Of a stretch of 64,000 nucleotides of DNA, positions 12,501-25,800 are shown one piece after another; positions within the stretch are counted from its first letter, which is position 1, and every line of letters starts with the position of its first letter. The stretch comes from Podarcis raffonei. Taxonomy: Eukaryota > Chordata > Lepidosauria > Squamata > Lacertidae. The position numbers and the translations under genes were made by a program. The DNA is taken from contig NC_070607.1 of NCBI RefSeq assembly GCF_027172205.1, forward strand, positions 20,312,069-20,376,068. Reading direction: 5' to 3'. The notes beneath the pieces are model-generated. The model had not been told where the DNA came from. It did no database searches and was given only the letters and a program-made list of their open reading frames with translations.

Positions 12501-13249
12501 CAATTATATTGTTATAACTGCGTTATAAAAATGTGACACCAGAGGGTGCGGTAGAGCAGTGATCTGTTGCCAATGGGATTTTGCATTCAGAGCTTTTACA
12601 GTGTTATCTATAACTTTTTTAAAAAATCAGTATAGATCCAACCTTGGAGAGGGTCTGGCTTCCCTTGTCAAATGCATTTTATGTTTTACTTCTCTTGACG
12701 CTAAGATCGATGGGCATTTATTTGCTCCCCTCCATTTTCAGTACGTAAAATTTGTTCCTAAACCTTGACATGATCTCTTTTTTCTAACTTGGGACAGGGC
12801 AGAGCCCAGGGGGACTTGAAAGAGAAGCAAACTGAGCAGTTAGTGCCCATGGTGCTCTTTCAGAATTCCTAACCAGCTCACGGCCCCAAAAAGGCTGACA
12901 GTCCCTGTTCCAGATATTAAAAAGTAAGCACAACATTCTTAAAACATTCTCATTTTTCACAGGTAATTTTTTAGTAGATCCAGGAGCAGAACTTGGTTGG
13001 TTGGTTTTAAACATTTATATTCTGCTTTCCAGGTTCATTGATTGGTTGGTTGACATCTGTCTGTCTCAGGAGGCATTTGGGGGTGAAGTCAAATTGTCTG
13101 AAGGTTACACTACCTGCTGTGGCTGTAGAGACTGATACTGCAGAGACATGTTTTGGTGCAGCTGGGGCGATGAAGGTTATCCAGTTGTGATGATGCAGAT
13201 GCACCATGATGTTTCTTCTCTCTGCGCTCCAGTCCCCAAAGTCATTTCA

Positions 13250-13345
13250 AAGTGTTATTATTATTTTATTTACACCCCACCCATCTGATTGGGCCCAGCC
13301 ACTCTGGGCAACTTCCAACACACAATAATAATAATAATAATAAAA
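13250..13345 (-). mobile_element. L2 LINE 3' end with (AAT)n tail, relic
   Basis: Reverse complement of the GGGAGCCGCCCAGAGTGGC to GGGGTATAAATAATAAT end that the window's better L2 copies (43.1-43.7 kb, 53.1-53.5 kb) carry. The A-rich sequence up to about 13600 is not assigned. Confidence 0.6.
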
Positions 13346-14077
13346 CATCAAACATTAATAGTAACAATCAGATCCTATATAAAAAGTCACAAAACTTTAT
13401 ATCAAATAAAGCAATATTCAATAATCCATTAGAATCCAATAGTAAACAGTAAAATTAAACGTCAGCAAATAATAACTAAGCAGTTTACACTTATCAGTTA
13501 CAATAAAGAATCACTAATCTGTAATCAATAAAAAATAACAGCAAATCACAATGCATAAAATACCACAAAACATACAAAACCATGTTGAAGGATCAAATGG
13601 CGAAACATGGACACACAACTTATAAAATTATTTTTAAGAACTATCCCCGAACTCCTCTCTTCCCAGCTGCTTCTGCTGTTTTCAAAGTCATGGTCTGGGA
13701 AAGGCTCCCAGGGCTGGAGGGTGGGGCAAGACAGGTGGGAAAGCCGTTGCCTGCAGTCTCCCCCCTCAGTTCTTCCTCTGGAGCAGAGCAGGTATTTTAT
13801 AAAGGCTCCTAGGGTAGCAAGGGAGACATTGTAAGAATCTTCTAGCCCATACTAAAATTGCCCTCTGCTGAAATCTGAAATGGCACTTCTACTGTTTGCC
13901 AGATTTCTCGTGGCTATTGAACAAAAGGGTTCATTCAGAAAGTATGTCACACACTTAGGGGGAGGGAGTAACAACACTGTGACATTTTGTGACAAGGAAA
14001 GGGAGAGGGAGGCATATTGCTTGACATTTGATTGTGCGTTCACATCCTTGCTCCTTCTCCAGTACAACTGTTTACTG

Positions 14078-14332
14078 CATGGGTAGGCAAACTAAGGCCC
14101 GGGGGCTGGATCCTGCCCAATCGCCTTCTAAATCCGGTTCGCGGACGGTCTGGGAATCAGCATCTTTTTACATGAGTAGAATGTGTGCTTTTATTTAATG
14201 CATCTCTGGGTTATTTGTGGTGCATAGGAATTCATTCTTTTTTTCTTTTTCTTTTCAAAATATAGTCTGCCCCCCCACAAGGTCTGAGGGACAGTGGACC
14301 GGCCACCTGCTGAAAAAGTTTGCTAACCCCTG
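14078..14332 (+). mobile_element. hAT-type non-autonomous DNA element
   Basis: 255 bp with terminal inverted repeats CATGGGTAGGCAAACT and AGTTTGCTAACCCCTG. It is flanked by GTTTACTG (14070-14077) and ATTTACTG (14333-14340), an 8-bp target duplication with one mismatch, the hAT signature. It lies about 600 bp upstream of the FNDC7 start. Confidence 0.9.
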
Positions 14333-14930
14333 ATTTACTGCATTGTTATGCTGTGCCAGCCAGTAAGCGCATGTCTTTTTATATGTGAAATCGGCTACTT
14401 AGGAGACCATAAATATTTCCCATCGAAAGAGGGAATGAGAGTTAAGCATACTGTACTTCAAGTGGGAAATCGGGAGGTGTAACAGTATTATAGTACAAAT
14501 CTATGCATATCTATTGAAAAGTATATTGAATTCATTTGGACTGCAAGGGAAACATGTAGAGGATTGCAGGCTAAGGAACTGAAGCCACTTCTGGCTAAGA
14601 ACTTGGATCAATTCTTTTATCAGTCAATAAAATTATGTGTCACAGACAGAAGCAGTGGAGTGTAACATTTGCCTCACTATTCAGCTAACTGTCATAAATA
14701 ATTGTATTTGATTAAACAAAATAGGCAAGAATGCTTAACTGGAGTCAATCAATAATCCAGCTTTTATAGGCTAGCTGTGGCTAGAGGAGGAGCTACAAAC
14801 TTGGAATACTTTCACTGCCTCCAAGACTTACTGATTATTTTGGGTGGAAAGGTTATTTTTTTGCTAACTTCTGGCTGGTAATCTCATTATATCTGTAATT
14901 GAACTGGGAATTAGAAGTCCAGCTTGAAGA

Positions 14931-14993
14931 ATGATTGGCAGAAGATGTAAACATTTTATATTTTCTGGATTAATTTTCATCAACATTAAAATG
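14931..14993 (+). CDS. FNDC7: FNDC7 coding exon 1 (signal peptide)
   Basis: 63 nt, ATG to a GTAAGT donor, ending in phase 0. It encodes MIGRRCKHF then IFSGLIFINIKM, a typical secretion signal core. Confidence 0.88.
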
Positions 14994-17900
14994 GTAAGTC
15001 CAAACAGTTTATCTCTTAAGCATTTTCAGAAACAACTTGCTGCCTATTAAATTAATAAATTTAAATTTATTCTCAATATTTAAAAAAATACTCCTGTTTT
15101 TGAATGGTTTTGCTCTGGCTATGTGCAGCTTAAGTCAAAACATGTTAATTGTAACATCTTGCCAATAAATTACTTAATTATTTATTTTCTATGTATTATT
15201 TGGTGCAAACCTCTTGTAAGACCATGCAACAGGAAAACACATCTTTATTGCCATTTCAAAACTCAGGCAGTTTTGATCCATGAACAGTTTGAAAGGTATA
15301 TTGCAAAAGTTTGTTTAATCTGTGATGCTGGTAATAATGATTAAAATAATTTGTAACTCTGAAATCTCTTCTTGCTGTTAGAACCCTGGATGGAAAGCAG
15401 AGTTATGTGACTTCAGTACATTTATTTGGTGGCTATTTATTTAGGAAGCTGAGTAAGACAACTGGTCTATCTAGCTCAATATTATCTATGCTAAGTGGCA
15501 ATGACTCTCACCTGGGATGTTCACAGCCCTACTTTGAAATGCCAGGGGTTGATTCTGGGAGCTTCTGCATGCGAAGCATTGAGCCATGGCCCTTACCATA
15601 CTTCCTAGTAGGTTTTTCTCTTGTGGCTTTCCATTCAGCTTGTCAGAAGTAAATTTGATCAGGTAGTTTGCTCCACTGAATCCTGACTCTAAGGTTTTCA
15701 GCTAGTGCACCTTAGAACCAGTGGCCTCCAGTGCACATTGCATTCCTTTTCACATCAAAATACACATCTTCTTGCCAGAGATGGGAATCTGCATTTAGAT
15801 AGGCAGCTACATCAACAATATGAGATGGAAGTTTTCCTGTGGATGAGGTTTTCTCCTATCAGATTTGATAGATTATGGGGACGAAACTTTAATTGAAAAC
15901 AATGGGATTTACATCCTGTTAATGTGTTTGAGATTAGAATGCCTGTCTGTCCACAACTGGAAACTTCCCCTTTCTGGAGCAATAGGCAGATTCAGGAGAG
16001 AAAGTTTAATTCATAATGTGATCTGCACACCAGTGTCAATAGATGTCAACATTTCCCTTTTTTAAAGGGAAATTCCCTTATTCCGAATAGGAGTCCTCTC
16101 AAGAAAAGGGAAAAGTTGACAGCTATGCCAGTGTCAAATCTCATCAATAGCTTTGTAGCAGGATTTAACAAGCCAGAATAAAATAATATATTATTGTGAT
16201 TATTCTTTGTGCTTGTTTTGCTCAAGAAAATAATGGACTGTAATGCTGCAATCCTAAACTCTAGGTAGTAAATCCCATGGAACATACTTGGACTTACTTA
16301 CCAGTAAAGTGCTTAGGAGTATGCTGTTAAGGGGGGGAGGGAAATCTGAAAAGAGTTTTTCTCTGTGTTACTAATTTTCTACCATCTTTTACAGATTCCT
16401 TCAGTGAACACAGGTAAAATCTGACAGGTATTTTTCTCTTGCCATTATTCTTTTTAGTGGGCCCCAGGAGAAAATTAAAGCCCATGTTTTGTAGACATCT
16501 TATTGTGCAACACAATGGAACAGTAAGGAAGTCCCACTGAGTTCAGTAGGGCTTGCTCCAAAGTATTGGATTGCAGTCAGGCATAGTAATCCAAACTCAA
16601 GGAGAAGCAGAGTTGTGGCTCCATTATTGCATCTGAAGCCCTGTGGGCTAGGACAGACAGTGGGGCAGAGGGATTCAAGAATCTGGCCACTTGGGTTTAC
16701 ACAACTTTTAAAATCCAGCAGGTTTTTGAACCTGGCAGATTTGAAACCACTAATACCCCCACCCCCAAAACATCCCATTTTAGGGCTCCTCATATTCTGC
16801 TACTAGTAGATGGCTGGGCAAAGTTTGGAGCCGAGTCCCCCCCACCAGTGGTATTTGACAGAAATATACCTGCACACCATCCTAAACCTTGTTCTCCTGC
16901 CCAGTCATGAAAGTGGGGGTTTGGATTGTGCTCTTACAGTTTAATAAATATTGTTCCTTTTTAATAAATATGTATAAATTTATTAGCATAACTATCCAGT
17001 GTAAGTAGTCAATAGGTACAAATCACATGGTTAGGATCATGCTGTGAGTCAGTAAAACAGTGGCCATAATCCTAAAGACAAGGGGCGAGGGTGGGAGAGC
17101 TATTAACGGGCTAGAAATGGTGCAAAACCAATTTCTCAAGAGACTGTTTTCCTTACCCAAGGGAACAGCAGCCTCACTCTTAAGCACGGAAGCTGGATGG
17201 CCAACGTTAACTGCAATACCATATTGGTATTGCAGTTAACTGCAATACGTTAACTGCAATATCATATGATATTTAATGACTTGTAAAGACTGTCCTCCAT
17301 GCCTTGCGAGTGCTTGCCAGCCCTGTGCAATGAGGAATTGGAAAACAGCCAATGGTGGAAATCTAACACCCAACATTATTGGAACTCTTATTATTTCCAT
17401 AAGCTAGAGATTATATCCATGGACAAATGCCAATTAAGGGATTGGTGCCACTGGACAGAATCACGACGTGATCTGCAAGCAATCAAATCCTCTAAATGCT
17501 CTCCTTGGTTCCCCCTTCTAATTACAGTCCATTTTAGAGTCAGCTACCTGTCGAATCTCCAGCCAGCCTCACTTAGCTTTTACTGAGCTGCATTTTCAAG
17601 CTATACCCTCCGCCGACCTAGACGGATGATATAACAGGATACCATAGGAAGGCGGACTCTGTATATGTGGGCAACCGCAGGTGGAAGACATATTGCACTA
17701 TTTACCATATTGCCCACTATACATTGGACCCAGGAGATGATTTTTCACCTTACCGTCCGTACAGAAAAGATGTCTCTCCCCAGCAGAGAGGATCCTATGG
17801 CTTCTTAGCGATGTAAACACTTCAGTGATTCATAAAGTCGCCCTTTTTGCTTTGGGAGCCAAAAAGATCAGAAAAGAAGACCCTGGACAATATAGCAGTG

Positions 17901-19786
17901 AACTGTAAGGGAGATGCAGAGATCTAAACAGAGATCATTATTTGTGGCATGTACTCATTTGCTTGTACTCATTTTTGATTCAGATTTGTCACGCCAATGG
18001 CTAGTACAATAAAGTTATTTGGATTGGACTTAAAGTGTGTAGGTTGCATTAGGTTCCAAAACAATAAAAATTTGCACGCGAAGCTAGTAATTACAAACCC
18101 ATGAATTAACAGGAATAACTACACAACAAATGCCTTTTACTTTTATACCAGTTTAACTTCCAGGGCTTTCCTTATTTATTTTTTTAAAAAATCCAGGAAA
18201 CTTGTAGTTGTGTTAGAAATACCTAACTTCCTTACAAAACTATAGGCTCCCAAAATTCCATGGGTGTAGGGAATGACTAATAAATTTACTTCTGGTGTTG
18301 ATATTTCCCCCAGCTTTCTAGATTGTAGCCTATGGGTGACAGCCAACTAAATCACAGAGCAGATCACTGAAATCAGTGGTTTAAAAGCCCTTTGATTTCA
18401 GTGAGTCTACTCTTGAGTAGAGTATGATTTTAATCGGACAACTCCCAGTGACTATTGTGTTGCAGGGTAAGGAGACTGACTGTTCATGTGTATACTTTTG
18501 CAGGTTTCACTGTATCCGTTTACGATGTGACGTCAAGAAGTGTTTATCTCCAATGGCCCAAATTCCCTGGAGCCTTTTCATACAGAGCCATGGCAACCCC
18601 TCTGAACACAGTGGGACACTCCTCGTCAGCCCGTTTCAGTGATGTCACACTTGTAGGTGCTCTTGCATCTCTAGCTCCCAACACAATCCACACTGTGAAA
18701 GTGGACGCCATAGACAAGAATGGAGTTATACTGGCTGAGGCTCAGACTATGCAGTTAACGGGTTAGTATGAGATGGTTTAAAACAGAGTTGGGGAGCCTC
18801 AGGCCTAGGGGTCTCTCTATCTGGCTTTTGGCCTCTCCATAGGCCACAACCTGTCCTGAGGCCACACCATGACTAGCCCACTGATGAGGCAAGGTGAGGC
18901 GACCGCCTTGTGCGGCAGGATCCACAGGGATAGCAGTTCTGGCCTCTAAACAATTTCCAGCTGCAGGCCAGATCTGCCTTTTCCTCAGGAGTCCCCGAGC
19001 CCCATGCCGCCTCTATAGCAATCTATAGCAATAAGAGAAGATGATGGTCTCCTCCTGCCCTTGGGGAGCAAATGGCTGGGTCTGTCCCCTGGGGTCTCCT
19101 GGGGGGCTGGACCCTCCTAGCACAGTTCAGAGTGTGCTTCTTTCCCTTACCCCACAACAGCCATTGGGTAAGGTTGATTTGATTCCCCCCTCCTTGTTCC
19201 CAATGTAGAACTTTGGAAACTGTGGTCTAAACCACTGAGCCTCTTGGGCTTGCCGATCAGAAGGTCGGCGGGTCGAATCCCTGCGATGGAGTGAGCTCCC
19301 ATTGCTCTGTCCCAGCTCCTGCCAACCTAGCAGTTCGAAACCACAATAGTGCAAGTGGATAAATAGGTACCGCTGTGGCGGGAAGGTAAACAGCGTTTCC
19401 GTGTGCTCTGGTTTCTGTCACAGTGTCCCGTTATGCCAGAAGTGGTTTAGTCATGCTAGCCACATGACCCAGAAAGCTGTCTGTGGATAAATGCTGGCTC
19501 CCTTGGCCTGCAAGCGAGATGAGCGCTACAACCCCATAGTCGCCTTTGACTGGACTTAACCATCCAGGGGACCTTTACCTTTGCCTTTTAATGTAGAACT
19601 TACTCACCCCCTTGGTCCTGATGAAGATATTTCCCCTTTGTTCCTGACGTAGACCTTCACTTACCCTTCCTTCCCTGGCATGGGGGCCTCACAATTTTGT
19701 GGTTCACCTCAGGTGCCAAAATGTATCAGGATGGCCATCCTTTGCCATCCCTGTTCTACTGCCTTCTTGCTGGCCAGGAAAGAGGG

Positions 19787-19833
<47 letters not shown>

Positions 19834-22800
19834 TGAGAGAGAGAGAGAGAGAGAGATAACGAACCTCTTGCTTTTGCATGCCTCAAATGTAGCCTACAGT
19901 ACAAAGGTAAGTCATGCCAATTACTCTCCCCACTTTTGCTTCTGCACCTGCCTGCTCCTAACATGTGCGGCTTGTAAAGCTGCTCACAAAATAAAGTGGT
20001 CTTCCCAGCTGTAAAATGTTTCCCACTCCTGGTTTTAATAAACAGAGTTGATTTACATATTCTTCTATAGTCCCAATAAAAGCTACCAGGCTTTTTCAGT
20101 CTTATATTATTATATTCTACTGAATCTTTAACAGAAAAATAAAAATAAAAATGCTGCTTTTCTGAATATAGTCAAGCTGCATAAGGCTGAAATTGTATAC
20201 AGTGGTACCTCGGGTTACATACGTTTCAGGTTACATATGCTTCAGGTTACAGACTCCGCTAACCCAGAAATAGTACCTCGGGTTAAGAACTTTGCTTTAG
20301 GATGAGAACAGAAATTGCGCGGTGGTGGCGCAGCAGCAGCGGGAGGCCCCATTAGCTAAAGTGGTGCTTCAGTTAAGAACAGTTTCAGGTTAAGAATGGA
20401 CCTCTGGAACGAATTAAGTACGTAAGCAGAGGTACCACTGTATAACAACCATGGGATGTACTTCTAGGTATGCATGCATAGGACCATGCTAAAAATCCTA
20501 TCAAAGTCAGTGAGACATAAGCAGCCTAACTATGAGCAGGATTGCACCAATGGCACTGTGAAACTTTGCCAGATGTGGGCATTTGATTACAAATCCCTTT
20601 TGCACCAGGCTGGGGGAGGGAGTTTGGATTGCGCAGAGGCGTTGCTCTGCCTAGTCCTGCAAGTCTCTGCCTACAGAGTGAGGCTGGCGCCATTCCACTG
20701 GTACAGAGCACCCTTTTCTGCCCACTGAATGGACTAGTGGAAGTGCCACAGTGGAAGGTCCCAAAATGGGTTGGAGAGAGGGAGCGACTGAGGCAGTCAG
20801 GGATCCATTGGATTCCATGATGGCTCCACTGCTTTCATGTGGTGGATCAGGCCTGATACAGTTCTGATCACTGTGCCAACATCTGAGAAATGGATAGCAA
20901 TGCTTCTTTATTAATTTTTTTAAAAGAATGCTTTGCATACTTACACATGGTGGGAAAGGAGGACATATCTGACCAGCTGGCTGAATAGCACTGAATGAAA
21001 GAATGTCTTGGCTTAATACAATGGAAATATTGTTCATTAAGAGCTTGTTGTGCTTGCAGAAGAACAGCTCCTGTAATATTGCCAAACTCTCTGAAACCCA
21101 ATTTTTATTTGTTATGAAATTGCTGGCTGTGTTTCAAAACACAAGCTTACATTTTAGATGCCTTTTAATTTTATTTAATGTTATTTCTTAATTTAGTTAA
21201 ACAGAGTATAAGTCACTTACAGCTATGTTATAGGCTCTTACTCCTCCTGTTTTGTTTTTAAAGCTCTACTGCAGTACTTCCAGACTGCTTATATTGAATA
21301 ATTTTTATCTGAATTAAAAGTGGGGATACTTCAGTAATTTATTTCACTCTTACACTTGGATAGGTTTAGTTCTACATTGTGTAAAAGGTCCCACTTCCAA
21401 TGTTACTGCATGAAGCACTGTTCTTACAGGGACACAAGCAAATTACCCAGGCCCAGATCAGACTATTTGTCCATGTAGCCCATAATACTTTGACTGACAG
21501 TAGCTCTCCAGAGGCTCTTGCAGAGGTCTTTCCCACTATCTGCTGCCTGATTCTTTTTGACTGGGCCTGCGACGTTCTGCATGCAAAGCATGCATTCTAC
21601 TGTGTCCCTCTTCTAGAACACAACCAACACTTCACTGTGGCTCCACATTGCAGAGGTCATTCCTGGTCAGCAAGCTGTCCTCAGGTAAGCTTGTCTTTCC
21701 TACTGAGGTTGTCACTGAGGACCTCCTGAGTGGCTTCCAATAATTTCCCAGAACCCAGTTTGAAAACTACTGATGTGTGTAATCTGTTTTAACTATGGAC
21801 CTGTACATTTCCCAGCCTTCTGGGCTCCAAAGGGGCTAAAGCATATTCCATTGGAGTGCAGTACAGATGTGACTCCCATCTTCATCCCTGGAACTGCCCA
21901 ATGACTTTGTCGAATCCAAATGAATAAATCATTCAGCGATGTACCAGATGCTGCTGTGCCAATGGCCAATACAGTCATACTCGTACAATGGCTCTGTGCC
22001 ATAAGTTGCAGAGTGCCAAAACCTCTGGCTAAATGATGTGTGTGAGTTAGGAACCCTTAGCATGCCTGCAGGTCCTAGCAATGTTTTATTCTATACCGCT
22101 CAAGTGCTTTTCCTGTGCTCACCAGGACAAAGAGGAATGCATTTTTTAAGGCACACATTGCCTGTCTTGTTCTCGCACTAGAGACTGCTAAACTAATATG
22201 TGTTACCAACAGAATAATGAGAAATGAAAAGAGAGCCATCAAAACCTTGTTCTTCCGAAGCTGATACTTTGGGAATAAACAGTCACATTCAGCTATGCAA
22301 AGTCATGCCCTTGCATGTCAACATGTTATTCCTCTTCTTTTGTTTTTTTTTAAGCTCCTGAGATTCCGACTATTGAACAAGCTTATTCAAAATTGAGTAA
22401 CAGTATCACAGTGGAATGGGCATCTGTCGCGGGGGCTTCAAGTTACCTGCTGACAGCACAGGATGGAGAATCATTCATTGAAACAGTAGTCACAAACTCA
22501 CCAGGCACTGTGACTGGGCTGAAGGCTGCTACACTGTATAAAATCACAATCCGATCTATAAACACTGGAGGAAGAAGCCAGCCTTCACCTTCAAAGAAAG
22601 CAAAGACAGGTATCTTTTCATCTCATTTAGACACCGCATATGTTAGGTATTAAGGATACATTCGCAACCGAGTTGTTTCACATCCTTCCTCGTTCATTTT
22701 AATCTGACTTCTTGATTTAGGTTTGGAAGGAAGACTACACTAATAACCTTGACTAGCTCTCTGTTTCTTGGAATCAACAGGGAGAATACCTCCTTTTTAT

Positions 22801-25800
22801 CTTTCTAGGTCCCTCATTGGCTTTTGACGCAGGATCATTACCATGCAAGAAAGAGCCTTTACAGTGGTGGCCCCCCGTTTTTGGAATGCTCTCTCCAAGG
22901 AAGCACACTTGGTACCTTCACTGTCAGTTTTTATGCACCAGGCTAATATATATATTTATTATACAGGTCTTTGCAAATTAAGTGACCCTCTACTGTGCTT
23001 CTCATATTTTAGTAGGTAGGCTGGGACTTTTCATTATTGTATTGTTGGATGAGGTTTTTAATAATTTTGTATTGGATTTAAATTCTCTGCATTTTAATTG
23101 ATCTTATCTGTATTCTATCTTCTGAAGTTGCTTTGAAACTTTGTTTGTAAAAACCAGTGGATGCAGGTAAACAACAACAACAACCTTGCTGTTTCCTCTT
23201 CAAAATTTTGACATCTAAGGAGCATGAAACTGTTCTACTGTTTCCCTAGGCCTTTCCAGACAGTGGAACTTGGTGAATATTATTTAACACTTAGGCACCT
23301 ACCCCACCCCATCCCGCTTTGAGCTTTTTAGAAGTCTTTTCTATTGTCAGTGTTGTTCAATTAATAGCCATATGACACTGGAAGAGATCATTTGAATGTA
23401 TTTTCCCTATACAGTGGTACCTCGGGTTACATACGCTTCAGGTTACATACGCTTCAGGTTACATTCGCTTCAGGTTACAGTCTCCCCTAACCCAGAAATA
23501 GTGCTTCAGGTTAAGAACTTTGCTTCAGGATAAGAACAGAAATCGTGCTCCGGCAGCACGGCGACAGCAGGAGGCCCCATTAGCTAAAGTGGTGCTTCAG
23601 GTTAAGAACAGTTTCAGGTTAAGAATGGACCTCCGGAACGAATTAAGTACTTAACTCAAGGTACCACTGTATGGACCCTCCTCATGATCTATTTTTGTCT
23701 GACGGGGAGGCAGCAGCAATTAAAGTATTGTACCATCCCTGCCATTCATTTTACAAGGAATGTTTACTGAACTGTGGTTATTTGTATGTTTGCTTCACAA
23801 TTGATAGGTGTAAACCATGCATTTATTTTGTACTCGGCTGTGCATACCTGAGTACAAATCATCAACTGGGAAACATCTCTAATGATGCAAACATAGAATC
23901 ATATATTGTCCACATCTGCACAGGCACAAAATCCCACTAAACCTAACGTATCTTTTTGCTTATTCACAGTGCTCGCTGCACCAATCCTGACAGCAAGTTC
24001 CCAAAGTTATGACAACATTGTTGTGAGTTGGAGAGCTGTATATATGGCTGTTGGATTCTTTGTGTCTATCATGAGATCTGATGGTTTGGGGAGCATGTTG
24101 AAAGAAAACACCACAAACAACTCCCTGATATTTTCCAGTCTAGACCCAGGAACTCTCTATACTATCAAGGCACATGCTTGGGATGCCAATGGGATACCTG
24201 GAGATGACTTCACCTACAACCAAAGAACAAGTAAGAGGAAACTGGAAAGCCAAGGCAGCACTTGCTGTCAAGGAGGAGTCAGATAAATGTGACAATCAGT
24301 AAAGAAAGGTTTACACCTATGGCACTACTCATGGACTTAAAATGAAAGGGAAAAGAGTTTGAATGACTATTTAGTTTCAAATGTAACTGCGTGAATTTGT
24401 CCTGGCCATTGGAGACAGTGGGTTTTATCCAATGAAGTCATGACAGTGGGTTTTATCCAATGAAGTCGTTGCATGCCTCTCCTCCTGCTGCACGCCGCTG
24501 TACCCCTCCGATATCTGCTCTGGTGGTTTCCCCAACCCTCTGGAGCAGATTTGAGAGGGCTGCAGGCAGTGAATGGGGGAGAAAAAGGAGAGTTCCACTG
24601 TATGAGCATTCTGCTAGTATGAGGATTTCATTGGATTTGACCTAATAAAAGAGGAGTTACATATATTCCCTGTGCATTATTAAAGTCAAGCATAAAACCA
24701 TGCACATAAAATCAGCACCAGAAATCCAGATACATATATACCATTTGTGTCTGAAACACCATTCAGCCTTATTTTTATTCGAGAGATTTATTTTGTTGTT
24801 TTGTTTTGTTTTAGGGCCTCATGCACCAGGAGATGTTCAAGTAGTTTTTGACAGTGGAGCATTGAGAGCTGCTGTTTCGTTCACGCTAGCAGAAGGTGCT
24901 TCCAGTTACCTCATTGCAGCCCACAGTGGCACCTCCAGAGTAAACTGCAGTACAATGTCCAGTTCCTGCACTATTCCATCCGTTGAGTGTGGGGTAGAGT
25001 ATTCCCTGTCTGTTGTAGCAAGCAATGAGGCTGGTTCCAGCACACCTACAGAGGCTGTGACTTTCAGGACTGGTAGGTGATCTTTAGCAGCTCATATGCA
25101 CTGTTCATGGTATATGGAGGAGTGTATGCTTTGAAGAATACCACAAGCTTAATACAATTGCCAGTGGATGATAGGTGTCAGGGTAAAGAGATAATAGTTT
25201 CTGCTTTCTTTTAAGGAAAATAATTGTGTAGGGGGAAAAGACAAGTAAATGGTGTACAACAGATGTTTATAAAAAGATGGGTTTAGTAGAGGAAATTGAT
25301 TTTGAGAAACTTTTCACCAGTCTTGTCTAAGGAACAGATGTGGAGGGGGAAAGCATTGTTCAGTAGACATTCGCCATTATAACTTATTGTAATTTATTAT
25401 TTCAGTGACTGTGTTTCAGGAAAGGGGAACCTTTGGTCCTCCAGATGTTGCCATCTGGTCCCAGTCCCCTGCTGTATATATAATTGAATATCGGATGCTG
25501 GGGACAAACAACAGAGGGAGGGCTATTGTCTTTATGTCTTGCTGTTGGGCCTTTGAGAGGCATCTAGCTGGCTACTGTTGGAAATAGTACGCAGGGTTAG
25601 ACAGACACTTTGTCTTTATACTATGTTCATAGAAGTGAAGGAGATTATTTGAAGTCTGCAAACAGGAAGCAAATCAGGAACCATTTTTGCTGGGTTCATT
25701 TGCATGTCAGTTTTGAAATGGCTCAGATGTTCACGATTTCAGTGTATTTCTGAACCTTGCAGTCTCTATGTATGTCTGAGTCTTCAAGCCTGTCTGCACC

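Larger units (their letters stand above)
11862..14930. other. STXBP3-FNDC7 intergenic region
   Basis: Divergent intergenic region between the two start codons. It holds the relics listed separately, a (TA)n run at about 11958-11975 and a hAT element. I see no strong TATA box or CpG island at the FNDC7 end, so the FNDC7 start site is not placed. Confidence 0.6.

Noticed and set aside
17130-18035. Processed pseudogene
   Set aside because: The readable peptide pieces match the end of a non-LTR reverse transcriptase, not a host protein.
14931-18761. Direct splice of FNDC7 exon 1 to exon 3
   Set aside because: Phases do not match and the joined frame stops within a few codons; the 19-nt microexon solves it.
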